Shown here piece after piece: positions 45,408 to 54,645 of a stretch of 64,000 bases of DNA. The notes beneath the pieces were generated by a model. It was not told the origin of the DNA and did not search any database. It worked only from the letters and a program-made list of their open reading frames with translations. Each line of letters begins with the position of its first letter. The stretch's first letter is position 1. The stretch is taken from the NCBI GenBank assembly GCA_022648685.1, contig JALCMW010000009.1:26428-90427 (forward strand), written 5' to 3'. This stretch comes from Bacteroidales bacterium (GTDB lineage Bacteria; Bacteroidota; Bacteroidia; Bacteroidales; UBA932). A program made the translations under genes and the position numbers.

Positions 45408-47155
45408 TCGGCATCGCTTTTTCCGAAAAGCAGATTCATATCTGTTTTCATTGCTATGCAGGCTATCTTTTCCGGAACAAAATTCCACGCCCCTATCAAT
45501 TTGGTATCTCCTGTTATCGAAGAATCTATCCGTTTGTTCTTGATCAGATAATCATACAGCAATTTTCTCATTTCAGGATAACGGGCGGTAATACGCGAGT
45601 CGATTTTATCCGTGTCTATTCCGGCTCCTTTTTCCAAGAGCCCGCCGCCTCCGCTTGCACGATAAGAAGTCATCGCAACATCATATACTTTTCCGGGATC
45701 GAATCCGCTCCCGTCAGCCATAGAGGAAATACTTATCCTGTAACCTTTTTGTTTTGTGACATCCACTGTATAATCCAATCCTCCCGCGGAATCGAAATTA
45801 TATGATCTGCCGACAAAATGCCATCTGTTCCGTGAGAACCCATGATCGGTCCCTTTTGCTATTTTCAGCAGATGATCCGAAGGCCTGTGTATCGTATTTA
45901 TCCATTGATCATACGAATATTCGAGATAATCCTTTATCTCCTTCCCCGTCATTTTTACGACATATAATTGATTCTCGTAAGGATATATCGTGAACAAGTC
46001 ATTATACACCAAGGTTCCGGCATCGACATGTCCGTCATAAGTAAGAGGAGCGGCAAATGATACATCAGCATGGGTAGAAGACAATGACAAAGAATGTATC
46101 AGATTCATGTAACCGCACATACCGGAATATGACTCCTTTGTATACAGGTCCGAAGCAAGCGTACCTACCTTTCTGAGAGTAAAGGCTTTGACTTCTTCAT
46201 AATCATTATGGAACCTGTTTCTCATCACAGTATCGACTTTTTCCGCTTTCACCGGTATCAGTTTTCCGGATATGATTTTGGCATCTATCTTATGATGCCT
46301 TATGAAAACCTTTATGGTACCCTGTCCGAGATACCTTGCATGGCTGCCCGCATTTATGAGACAGCAACGTTCCTTGCTTGTCACATAAGGATGGTGGTCA
46401 TGCGAACATATGACAAAATCCACTCCGTGAAGGGATTTGTACAGATCCAGACCCTGGCTCTCCAGAATAGTACCGTCTCCTTTTCCTGTACCGGAATGGA
46501 TGGCAACGATAACGATCTGCGGCTTTTCTTTTGCAACGACCGCGTCCACATCTTCCTGGACAAGTGGAATCAATGACTTGAATGTCATTCCGCTCCATAA
46601 ACTTTCGTCAAGCCATTCCTTCATATTAGGATTTGTGAAGCCCAATATGCATATCTTGAGACCACCTCTTTTGATCACTTTATAAACCGGGAAATAAGGT
46701 TTGCCATTATCATTCCTTATGGCATTTCCACCAAGGAAAGGGATACCTTCCGATTTCAGCTGTCCAGCTACCCTGTCATACACATTGTGTCCCGTTTCCA
46801 CATCATGGTTTCCTACGACTACAGCATCATATCCCATATATTTGACAAGACGTGGAAAAAGATGCGGAGCAACCGTGTCTACATAATTATAAAAATAAGG
46901 AGCGTTGTCACCCTGAAGACAGTCCCCGGCATCCAGCAGAACCACATTTCCGGCCCCGTATTCGCTGCGTATGCTGTCAGCATATGTATTGACTGCAAAC
47001 AAAGAATTCTTTATCCCTTTTCCCACATAAGTGGAATCGAACCAGCTCCCGTGAACATCGTTGGTAGTAAGAATCTGTATTGTGTAATCACCGTTCTTCG
47101 GTCCGCATGCAGCAACCGAAAGGAGAATAAAGGCTAATACAAAAATACGTTTCAT
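45404..47155 (-). CDS. UshA-like 5'-nucleotidase/metallophosphatase lipoprotein
   Basis: An exported nucleotidase of the UshA/YfkN type. The lipobox SVAAC puts the lipidated Cys at residue 17. The calcineurin-like N-terminal domain has the metal motifs TTNDVHGSWFD, LLDAGDCLQGD, VVGNHDVETG, and ICSHDHHPYV. The 5'-nucleotidase C-terminal domain is recognised by ENQLYVVKMTGKEIKDYLEY and DSAGGLDYTVD. It probably dephosphorylates nucleotides outside the inner membrane so nucleosides can be taken up. It is monocistronic, with a promoter at 47202-47209. Confidence 0.92.
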   Translation of the reverse strand: MKRIFVLAFILLSVAACGPKNGDYTIQILTTNDVHGSWFDSTYVGKGIKNSLFAVNTYADSIRSEYGAGNVVLLDAGDCLQGDNAPYFYNYVDTVAPHLFPRLVKYMGYDAVVVGNHDVETGHNVYDRVAGQLKSEGIPFLGGNAIRNDNGKPYFPVYKVIKRGGLKICILGFTNPNMKEWLDESLWSGMTFKSLIPLVQEDVDAVVAKEKPQIVIVAIHSGTGKGDGTILESQGLDLYKSLHGVDFVICSHDHHPYVTSKERCCLINAGSHARYLGQGTIKVFIRHHKIDAKIISGKLIPVKAEKVDTVMRNRFHNDYEEVKAFTLRKVGTLASDLYTKESYSGMCGYMNLIHSLSLSSTHADVSFAAPLTYDGHVDAGTLVYNDLFTIYPYENQLYVVKMTGKEIKDYLEYSYDQWINTIHRPSDHLLKIAKGTDHGFSRNRWHFVGRSYNFDSAGGLDYTVDVTKQKGYRISISSMADGSGFDPGKVYDVAMTSYRASGGGGLLEKGAGIDTDKIDSRITARYPEMRKLLYDYLIKNKRIDSSITGDTKLIGAWNFVPEKIACIAMKTDMNLLFGKSDAD

Positions 47156-47201
47156 AATATTTATTATTTACAAAGGATCATTTCTATTGTCAGAATTCAA
47201 T

Positions 47202-47209
47202 CAAAGATA
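47202..47209 (-). promoter_or_regulatory. Promoter -7 box TATCTTTG for the nucleotidase
   Basis: An exact TAnnTTTG match about 46 nt before the start at 47155. It is divergent from the GSCFA promoter. Confidence 0.6.
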
Positions 47210-47241
47210 CTAATTTTCATATTTAAGAATGGAATATTTTA

Positions 47242-47249
47242 TAAATTTG
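47242..47249 (+). promoter_or_regulatory. Promoter -7 box TAAATTTG for the GSCFA gene
   Basis: An exact match followed by C. The predicted transcript starts near 47256, which excludes an ATG at 47229 and supports 47268 or 47271. Confidence 0.6.
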
Positions 47250-47267
47250 CATATAACAGTTCACGGC

Positions 47268-48137
47268 ATGATGAAACTCCAGACTCCGGTCATTATTCCG
47301 GAAAGCACAATAAGAATATCTTTCGATGACAGAATCATGGTTCTGGGCAGTTGTTTTGCAGACAATATCGGCAGAATCATGGCATCTTCGGGATTCAACG
47401 TACTTGTAAATCCGTTCGGCACAATTTATAATCCCATATCCTTGTTGAACTCCATGGAAAGGCTGGAAAGCGGAATGCCGTTCCGGAAAGAAGACTGCAT
47501 TGAAATGGGAGCCGGAGCCGGTCTCATTTGCTCTTTCAATCACCATACTTCATTTGCAAGACCTACTGAAGAATCATTTCTGGATAATGCCAACGAATCT
47601 TTGGAAAAAGCATCTGCATTTTTCAAGGAATGCAATAAAATAATAATCTCCCTTGGTACCGCCTGGTGCTATAATCTTGTTTCAACAGGCAATACGGTAT
47701 CAAATTGCCTGAAAAGAAACGCAAAAGAATTCATAAGAAAAAGGATGGATATCCGGGATGTAACTGATTCATTGGAAACAATGCTATCGCTGAACAAGGC
47801 TAAGTTCATTTTCACCGTAAGCCCGATAAGGCATACCGGAGACGGAGCACATGGCAATCAACTCAGCAAAAGCACCCTGCTTCTTGCCGTAGATGAAATC
47901 TGCCGTAGACACCAGGACAAATGCGAGTATTTTCCGTCATATGAAATAATGATGGATGAGCTCAGGGATTACAGGTTTTATGCCGAAGATATGAATCATC
48001 CGTCGGCACAGGCTGTAAATTACATATGGGAACGATTCTGCGACTATTCACTATCGGGCAACGATAAAGAAAGACTGGCGGCCTCAATAAAAGAAATTAA
48101 AAGATCCGCACATCGGCCGTTACACAAAAACGCCTAA
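47268..48137 (+). CDS. GSCFA-domain protein
   Basis: The GSCFA domain is named for the motif seen here as MVLGSCFADNIGR, with FNVLVNPFGTIYNPISL next. It resembles SGNH/GDSL hydrolases, with Ser in GSC and a late DMNHPSAQAVNYIW that may hold the catalytic His. The function is not established; an acyl- or acetyl-ester hydrolase is plausible. The start is set at 47268 by the promoter at 47242-47249. There is no signal peptide, so the protein is probably cytoplasmic. Confidence 0.82.
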   Translation: MMKLQTPVIIPESTIRISFDDRIMVLGSCFADNIGRIMASSGFNVLVNPFGTIYNPISLLNSMERLESGMPFRKEDCIEMGAGAGLICSFNHHTSFARPTEESFLDNANESLEKASAFFKECNKIIISLGTAWCYNLVSTGNTVSNCLKRNAKEFIRKRMDIRDVTDSLETMLSLNKAKFIFTVSPIRHTGDGAHGNQLSKSTLLLAVDEICRRHQDKCEYFPSYEIMMDELRDYRFYAEDMNHPSAQAVNYIWERFCDYSLSGNDKERLAASIKEIKRSAHRPLHKNA

Positions 48138-48159
48138 TGAATAAAACAGAAATGTTTTC

Positions 48160-49440
48160 CTAACTCAGATGCCTTCCGTGACAGAATTTATACTTTAATC
48201 CGCTTCCGCACGGACACGGATCGTCAGGAGCTACATGCCTCACAGCCATACCGAACTGAAGACCGGAAAGTACTGATTCGGAAGAAACTTCCACAATCGG
48301 AAGATCGGGATAGCCGTCGCTGAAAACAGGATCGGGCAGATGCCAATGGGGCATATTCTCCGGGATCGCATCGGAATCAGGAGAAAAAACCGGAAAAGGA
48401 ATCATGTCATCAGGGATATCGGCATCAGTTTCCGCCTGGAGTATGATCTTCATATAATCTGAATTATCCGGACTGCGACCTTTCAAAAGCCATTTCGGAA
48501 GAGAATTCGCATAATCGGCAACAATCCTCAAACAAAAATCATATCTTCCCGGACCTGAGATTATATTCTCTTTTCTTATAACACTTATAAAAAGATCTTG
48601 TGCCGATTCGGTATCAATTGCCGTCTGGGAATTGATCCAGATATCATGCATTTCCTTCCTTATTGCAGTTTCAGGATATCCCAGATCCGAAAGCATATCG
48701 ATTACGGCCTTACCTTTTACGGTATCTGCACCGTAAACGAAATATGGTGCATCTTTACCTGCTTCTACGGCATCTTCGATTTTGAATTTTGCCGGCTTCT
48801 TTACCCTCTTGAATCTTTTCCTGCCTTTAAGTATGTCAAGAGGGTCACTGGCACAAGGAGAGGATACATAATCGGAAAATCTGCATATTTTGAGCAGCGG
48901 GCTTTTTTTCAATGAAGCCAGAAGACGGGCATAATCGCTGTCATTTATGGAACGGCTGTAATCTATCATGCAATCCATGAACTCATTGAATGTCATGACT
49001 CCATATAGATTCAGAAAACCAATGGCAACCCTTTCGAAAGCAAAGCGGCCTTCGGCCACACCGTTTTCCAAAGCTTTGTCTACGTGTCCGGATACAATTC
49101 CGCGGACCTCTTCAGACAACCATAGTTTACGGAAATTTTCGTCGGTGACATCCGATTCGACAAGCCCGTAAAATTCAAGGACGGATTCATAATCCGGGTA
49201 GTCGAGATGCACGGACTTTCCGGGATCCAAATCAAGAAGCATACGTACTAGTCTCAGATCCCTTTCAAACATAAACGAAAGCCATCTGTCCGGCTCTTTT
49301 TTTATGTAATCAGATATGGCTACCGCCATATCCGCCTTTTTCAGCCTGACAGGAATATCAGCCCCGAAAATATCTATCATATCAGCCAACTCTCGCTTGG
49401 TATGATTTATAAACTTATCTGACAAAAAGCTACCCGACAT
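48160..49440 (-). CDS. Protein with C-terminal SEC-C zinc-binding motif
   Basis: The C-terminus is a SEC-C metal-binding motif, DPCPCGSGLKYKFCHGR (C409, C411, C420, H421), as found at the end of SecA and in many unrelated proteins. The preceding ~400 residues are mostly helical and I recognise no other domain; they include TKRELADMIDIFGADIP near the N-terminus and a central basic GRKRFKRVKKPAKFK patch. It has no signal peptide or membrane segment. It is monocistronic with a promoter at 49460-49467. The function is unknown. Confidence 0.75.
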   Translation of the reverse strand: MSGSFLSDKFINHTKRELADMIDIFGADIPVRLKKADMAVAISDYIKKEPDRWLSFMFERDLRLVRMLLDLDPGKSVHLDYPDYESVLEFYGLVESDVTDENFRKLWLSEEVRGIVSGHVDKALENGVAEGRFAFERVAIGFLNLYGVMTFNEFMDCMIDYSRSINDSDYARLLASLKKSPLLKICRFSDYVSSPCASDPLDILKGRKRFKRVKKPAKFKIEDAVEAGKDAPYFVYGADTVKGKAVIDMLSDLGYPETAIRKEMHDIWINSQTAIDTESAQDLFISVIRKENIISGPGRYDFCLRIVADYANSLPKWLLKGRSPDNSDYMKIILQAETDADIPDDMIPFPVFSPDSDAIPENMPHWHLPDPVFSDGYPDLPIVEVSSESVLSGLQFGMAVRHVAPDDPCPCGSGLKYKFCHGRHLS

Positions 49441-49459
49441 GCCTTATGGAAATTGTATG

Positions 49460-49467
49460 CAAAGATA
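49460..49467 (-). promoter_or_regulatory. Promoter -7 box TATCTTTG for the SEC-C gene
   Basis: An exact TAnnTTTG match followed by C, 19 nt before the start at 49440. Confidence 0.6.
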
Positions 49468-49547
49468 ATAAAAACATTTATTTCCGAACGGCTGACTGAA
49501 GAATTTAGCTTAAATCGGGTAGGCATGAACTGAACTCTTCTTATGGA

Positions 49548-51620
49548 TTATTTTCCGTCTTTCTTGTTAATTGCTATTTCATCGGTGAATAACCATTTGT
49601 CCGGCTGTTTATCTATGGAAGCTTGATAACGTATGTATCTTCCAGTAGCCGTCCCTTTCCAACCGTATTCCATGATTTGATAATACCTTTCATTTCCGGT
49701 ATTGAATTCCTTATCATAAATATCCCGGAAATGCTGTCCGTCAGTGGAAATGGAAATTGTAATATTTGTAGGTAATCGTAATCTTGAGCCGAAAAATTGC
49801 AGGAATTCGGCCGAAATGTCATGTAATTCGGTACTCTTTCCCATATCGACCGTTACATCCAGATGCCCTCCGGTATCCGTAAATCCTTGCCATCCGCCAT
49901 ATCCGAAAGCCCAATCTCCTCTTTTCCCGTCTGTCAATGCACTATTACCTCCGACTGCAAAATATTTATTGTATGGAGTGGCATAAGTAACAGGCATACC
50001 TAAAGCTTCGTGGATGCATGGCTTTAATGATTCCGGACGGGGTCCCGTTGCATCTTTTAATTCGAACGGATGATACCCTTTCGATTGCAAGAAAGAAACG
50101 GCTGCCAAAGCTCTGTTATAAAAATCCGGCCAGGATTTCCGTGAAGGCCGGGACCAGCCGTTTTCCGCCACTGCCAGAATCCGCGGATAAATCATGTGTT
50201 CCGCGTGTTCAGGCGTCGGGACATATTCAGTCCATAGATTACCTTGGACGCCATCTATATAACTACTTGTTAAAGAATCCATATCATCAGGTATGGGGTT
50301 ATAAGAGTATGCTTTTTCCAACGTCAGATATCCGCCTATGGCTTTGGGTTCGGTACACGGAGAGTCTTGATAATAATCCAGATAGCAGTAAGGACTTGGA
50401 GTCATTATGGCATGATGTCCTTTCGATGCTGCTTGAATTCCTCCTTGGACACCTCTCCATGACATTACCGTTGCATCAGGCGCCAACTTTCCTTCCATAA
50501 TCTCGTCCCAGCCCAGTAATTTCCTGCCATGTGCATTTAAAAATTTTTCTATACGGCAGATCATATAACCTTGCAGTTCATCGACATTCCGCAGGTGCTC
50601 CTCTTGCATGCGACTTTGGCATAAAGGACAGTTTTTCCATGCTGATTTGTCAGCTTCATCACCGCCTACATGTATATATTCCGACGGGAAAAGGTCCATG
50701 ATCTCTTTCAATACGTTTTCCATAAAGATAAACGTTTTCTCGTTCCCGATACAAAGGTCGGCATTCAGGCTATGTTTTCCTTTACAGGCCAATTCCGGAT
50801 ATGCCGCCAATACCTCATCGGAATGTCCCGGCATTTCTATTTCCGGTATGACGGTAATATGATGAAGTGTGGCATATTTGACAATCTCTTTGATGTCTTT
50901 TTGCGTATAATATCCGCCGTAGGCGTCCGGGTCCCCTTTTTTACAATACTTTCTATTTCCGCGGCTGCCCCATTTGCTCCAGTCCGATTCCGGACGGTAT
51001 GCCGTTTCTTCCGTCAGCTTGGGATATTTTTTTATTTCTATCCGCCAACCACCGCCATCCGTCAGGTGGAGATGCAGACGGTTTATCTTGTAATATGACA
51101 ACATGTCGATTTGCTTCATGATAAACGATTTCGGAAAAAAATGCCGTGATACGTCTATCATGAGTCCTCTATAAGGGAATCTGGGTTCGTCATTAATGTA
51201 TACTGCAGGAATCGAATGAAGGGTTCCTGCCGGATTAGATAATTGCATGAGCGTTTGAAGACCGTAAAAGATACCGGCTCCGCTTTTCGCTTCGATGGAG
51301 ATATTTTCGCTTGTAACTGTTAATGCATACCCTTCCTCCGATTTCCATCGATTGTCTTGCGGATTCACAGATAAAGATATTGTATTATCGGTCTCCGCCT
51401 TTCTGCCATTCCTTAAGGGTATGATGCCATTTATATAAGTTTTCAGCAATTTCTTTTCTTTCCCGTGCAGATTGGTATAAAGTTCAGTTTCGCTATTGAA
51501 CACGAAACAGCCCTTGCCATCTATCCTTGACAACGGAGCAGGAATTATATCCTGCGCGGACAGCGTTGCTGACATACAAATAAATATGATCTCAATCAAA
51601 AGAGCTTTTATAGTTTTCAT
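49548..51620 (-). CDS. Beta-N-acetylhexosaminidase, GH20
   Basis: An exported glycosidase that removes terminal GlcNAc or GalNAc. I start at the ATG at 51620, which gives a signal peptide (MKTIKALLIEIIFICMSATLSA); the frame is open upstream but adds no family sequence. The GH20b N-terminal domain is followed by the (beta/alpha)8 barrel with FPYRGLMIDVSRHFFPK, the catalytic pair D321-E322 in HVGGDEADKSAW and MSWRGVQGG. The C-terminal ~130 residues look like an F5/8-type carbohydrate-binding or beta-sandwich domain. It serves host or microbial glycan use, or peptidoglycan recycling. No SusC/SusD pair is nearby. Confidence 0.92.
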   Translation of the reverse strand: MKTIKALLIEIIFICMSATLSAQDIIPAPLSRIDGKGCFVFNSETELYTNLHGKEKKLLKTYINGIIPLRNGRKAETDNTISLSVNPQDNRWKSEEGYALTVTSENISIEAKSGAGIFYGLQTLMQLSNPAGTLHSIPAVYINDEPRFPYRGLMIDVSRHFFPKSFIMKQIDMLSYYKINRLHLHLTDGGGWRIEIKKYPKLTEETAYRPESDWSKWGSRGNRKYCKKGDPDAYGGYYTQKDIKEIVKYATLHHITVIPEIEMPGHSDEVLAAYPELACKGKHSLNADLCIGNEKTFIFMENVLKEIMDLFPSEYIHVGGDEADKSAWKNCPLCQSRMQEEHLRNVDELQGYMICRIEKFLNAHGRKLLGWDEIMEGKLAPDATVMSWRGVQGGIQAASKGHHAIMTPSPYCYLDYYQDSPCTEPKAIGGYLTLEKAYSYNPIPDDMDSLTSSYIDGVQGNLWTEYVPTPEHAEHMIYPRILAVAENGWSRPSRKSWPDFYNRALAAVSFLQSKGYHPFELKDATGPRPESLKPCIHEALGMPVTYATPYNKYFAVGGNSALTDGKRGDWAFGYGGWQGFTDTGGHLDVTVDMGKSTELHDISAEFLQFFGSRLRLPTNITISISTDGQHFRDIYDKEFNTGNERYYQIMEYGWKGTATGRYIRYQASIDKQPDKWLFTDEIAINKKDGK

Positions 51621-51654
51621 CTTCTTTCGAATAAGGGTATCAATGTGATTTCCT

Positions 51655-51685
51655 AAAAAAATGCTACCGTAATACAACATTACGG
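51655..51685 (-). terminator. Likely terminator of the glycine cleavage operon
   Basis: On the minus strand, after the lpd stop, a 7-bp stem CCGTAAT/ATTACGG (51667-51685, 5-nt loop) is followed within 5 nt by seven T. It separates lpd from the downstream GH20 gene. Confidence 0.5.
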
Positions 51686-51712
51686 GAATCGTATGCAAAG
51701 AGGATATAACCG

Positions 51713-53143
51713 TTATTCCTGAACGGCCGCCTGGATTATTTCGCTTAAAGTGGGATGGGCATGGATAATGCCCTTCATATCATCGATCGTCGCCGAAACA
51801 GCCATCAAAGAACCGATTTCATGTATTATGTCGGAAGAATGGGCACCGAACATATGACAGCCTAATATTTCTCCTTTTGCATATCCAGAATCAGGATTGT
51901 CTCCGGAGACTATGATTTTGCAGAAACCGTCCGTTTCATCTGCCGCCACCGCTTTTCCGTTAGCTCTGAAAAATGATTTCAGACATTTTACATCCAGTCC
52001 TTTCGCCTTGCATTCATCTTCCGTCATTCCGACAGTCGCCGCTTCCGGATTTGTGAACACCGCTGCCGGCACAATGGAAAAGTCGATATTATCGCACGGT
52101 TCCGCTGAAACGGATTCTTCCGGACATGAAGAATATAAAATATGATCCAGAGCCCTGTATCCCTGGAAAACTGCGACGTGGGCAAGCATCATTCCCCCTA
52201 CGATATCCCCTATTGCATATATATTAGGAACATTCGTTTCCATGTTCTCATCCACGATAATCCCTTTCCCGGTAAATTCTATTCCGGCATCGGCAAGGTT
52301 CAATGCGTCCACATTGGCATGACGTCCCACGGCCATAAGGACTTTGTCTGCAACTACATTGGATATATTGCCGTTCTTTTCATAAGAAACGGTAATACTG
52401 CCATCCGCATTTTTCGACAAATCCTGTACACGGCAAGAATTATTGATAGAGATTCCTCTTTTCACAAGCGCCTGCTTCAGCCTTTTGGACATGTCCGTAT
52501 CGAATCTCGGGAGAATGTCCCTGCAGAATTCCAATACCGTGACTTCACTGCCGAAGCTCTTGAATATGGAAGCGAATTCCAAACCGATGACTCCGGCGCC
52601 TATTACACAGAGACGGGCAGGAAGAGTTTCGCAATCAAGTAGTTCTGTAGAACTAAGAACGCCATTGCAATCGCTTCCTTTTACAGGAAGGATGGATGGA
52701 GATGACCCGACGGCTATTATTATATAGTCCGAACTTATTTCAATTCCTTCATTCCCGGCACTCAGGGGATCCGCGCTTTCTTTTACAACTACAGTACGTG
52801 AGTCCTTAAGTACGGCCCTGCCGTGCAGAAGCGTAATATTTTTCCCTTTCAAAAGAAAATCCACGCCATTCCTCAAACGGGTTACAACTTCGTTTTTCCT
52901 TTCTACTACTTTGTTGAAATCTAACGAATATCCTTTGCAATCTATCCCGAATTCTGCCGCACGTAAAAATTCCTCAAGAACTTCGGCATTCCTGCAGAAC
53001 GATTTGGTAGGTATGCATCCCTCGTTAAGACAAGTACCGCCAACAGGTCCGTCCGAAATTATCGTAACCTCGATTCCTCTTCCGGCGGCTTTGACAGCAG
53101 TCTCATAACCGCCGGGGCCAGCACCTATTATAGTCAGTTTCAT
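51713..53143 (-). CDS. lpdA: Dihydrolipoyl dehydrogenase (glycine cleavage L-protein)
   Basis: This FAD flavoenzyme reoxidises dihydrolipoamide on the H-protein with NAD+. The N-terminal FAD motif is IIGAGPGGYE and the redox disulfide is C38-C43 (GGTCLNEGCIPTK). The NAD-binding motif is VIGAGVIGLEFASIF, and the C-terminal base is in HAHPTLSEI. The length of 476 aa is normal. As the last gene of lplA-gcvT-gcvH-gcvPA-gcvPB-lpd, with a 4-nt overlap on gcvPB, its assigned complex is the glycine cleavage system, though it could also serve 2-oxoacid complexes. Confidence 0.95.
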   Translation of the reverse strand: MKLTIIGAGPGGYETAVKAAGRGIEVTIISDGPVGGTCLNEGCIPTKSFCRNAEVLEEFLRAAEFGIDCKGYSLDFNKVVERKNEVVTRLRNGVDFLLKGKNITLLHGRAVLKDSRTVVVKESADPLSAGNEGIEISSDYIIIAVGSSPSILPVKGSDCNGVLSSTELLDCETLPARLCVIGAGVIGLEFASIFKSFGSEVTVLEFCRDILPRFDTDMSKRLKQALVKRGISINNSCRVQDLSKNADGSITVSYEKNGNISNVVADKVLMAVGRHANVDALNLADAGIEFTGKGIIVDENMETNVPNIYAIGDIVGGMMLAHVAVFQGYRALDHILYSSCPEESVSAEPCDNIDFSIVPAAVFTNPEAATVGMTEDECKAKGLDVKCLKSFFRANGKAVAADETDGFCKIIVSGDNPDSGYAKGEILGCHMFGAHSSDIIHEIGSLMAVSATIDDMKGIIHAHPTLSEIIQAAVQE

Positions 53144-54645
53144 ATCCGGACAGCATTTTTTTCATCCATGAAAGTCAAGACCGGATTCCTAGCTGCGGCA
53201 GTTTCATCGGGACGCTTAATAGGAGTCAGATGAGGCGCTTTCCTGAGTGAATCAGGATCATTTTTCGCCTCTTCTGCAATCTTTTTCATAGCCGTTATAA
53301 ATGAATCTATAGTTTCCTTGGACTCGGTTTCCGTGGGTTCGATCATAATCGACTGATGGAAAAGCATCGGGAAATAAATTGTAGGGGCATGGAAACCGTA
53401 ATCCAGCAACCTTTTGGCAACATCCAGAGTAGTAACTCCCTTTATTTCTTCAGAATCCGGAGTAGCATCCCTGGAACCGTCATCTATAAGGCCGTCGAAC
53501 ACAAATTCATGTTTGCAAAGCCCTGTGATAGGCAGTTTGTAGCAATCCTTGAGGGATTCCTTGATGTAATTTGCATTAAGCACGGCTAGACGTCCGGCAG
53601 ACTTGACATTCTGCTTTCCAAGCATCAGGATATAGGCATAAGCACGCAGCAAAATGCCGAAATTACCCATGAAACCTGAAACCGTTCCTGCGGAATTCTT
53701 GTCGGAACGTATTATTCCATAAGTGCCGTCATCATTTCTGACAACCCTCGGCACAGGCAGGCAATCCACAAGTTCTTTCGACACACCGACAGGACCTGCA
53801 CCCGGGCCGCCGCCGCCGTGAGGAGTCGAAAAAGTCTTGTGAAGATTGACATGCATTATGTCGAAACCCATATCACCCGGTCTTGCAACTCCAAGAAGAG
53901 GATTCAGATTAGCCCCGTCATAATAAAGAAGTCCTCCGCAGCCATGTACAAGAGCGGCTATTTCCTTTATATTTTTTTCAAACAAACCGAGAGTGTTCGG
54001 ATTCGTCATCATTATGCCGGCGACGGTATCGTCAAGCAAAGGTTTAAGCGAATCAACATCCACAAGCCCTTCCGCATCGGATTTTACCACCACTACGTCC
54101 AATCCGCAAGACACGGCACTTGCCGGATTAGTCCCGTGGGCGCTATCGGGAACAATAACTTTTGTCCTTTTCATATCGCCTCGGAGAAAATGGTATTTCC
54201 GCATTATCATAAGACCCGTCAATTCCCCGTGCGCTCCGGCACATGGTCCGAAAGTAAAATGTTCCATACCCGTAATGGCAGACAAAGCCTTGTCCAATCC
54301 ATAATAAACGGAAAGTGCCCCCTGGACGGAAGAATCCGGTTGCAGAGGATGCAAAGCCTGGAATCCGGGCATATTCGCAATTTCTTCATTTATTTTGGGA
54401 TTATACTTCATGGTACAGCTTCCCAAAGGATAAAAACCGGTATCGACACCGAAATTCATCTGTGACAGGTTCGTATAATGCCGCACTACATCCGGTTCGC
54501 TCACCTGCGGCAAGTCGGGAGGTGACTGGCGCTTGAGATTTCCGGGAATGGAATCCGAAGTTTCACCTTCTTTGCATTCGGGAAGGGAAAAACCTATCCT
54601 TCCCTTTTTAGACAATTCGAATATCAATTTGTCATAGTATTTCAT
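53140..54645 (-). CDS. gcvPB: Glycine dehydrogenase (decarboxylating) subunit 2
   Basis: The PLP-containing half of the P-protein, which decarboxylates glycine and passes aminomethyl to lipoyl-GcvH. The PLP lysine is K270 in VNLHKTFSTPHGGGGPG. The N-terminus has VRHYTNLSQMNFGVDTGFYP and SCTMKYNPKINEE. The length of about 500 aa is typical of the split P-protein. It overlaps gcvPA by 4 nt upstream and lpd by 4 nt downstream, so the three are translationally coupled. Confidence 0.96.
   Translation of the reverse strand: MKYYDKLIFELSKKGRIGFSLPECKEGETSDSIPGNLKRQSPPDLPQVSEPDVVRHYTNLSQMNFGVDTGFYPLGSCTMKYNPKINEEIANMPGFQALHPLQPDSSVQGALSVYYGLDKALSAITGMEHFTFGPCAGAHGELTGLMIMRKYHFLRGDMKRTKVIVPDSAHGTNPASAVSCGLDVVVVKSDAEGLVDVDSLKPLLDDTVAGIMMTNPNTLGLFEKNIKEIAALVHGCGGLLYYDGANLNPLLGVARPGDMGFDIMHVNLHKTFSTPHGGGGPGAGPVGVSKELVDCLPVPRVVRNDDGTYGIIRSDKNSAGTVSGFMGNFGILLRAYAYILMLGKQNVKSAGRLAVLNANYIKESLKDCYKLPITGLCKHEFVFDGLIDDGSRDATPDSEEIKGVTTLDVAKRLLDYGFHAPTIYFPMLFHQSIMIEPTETESKETIDSFITAMKKIAEEAKNDPDSLRKAPHLTPIKRPDETAAARNPVLTFMDEKNAVRI

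Noticed and set aside
53818..54465. A 215-residue plus-strand frame antisense to gcvPB
   Set aside because: gcvPB is certain and has coupled neighbours; the antisense frame lacks a promoter.
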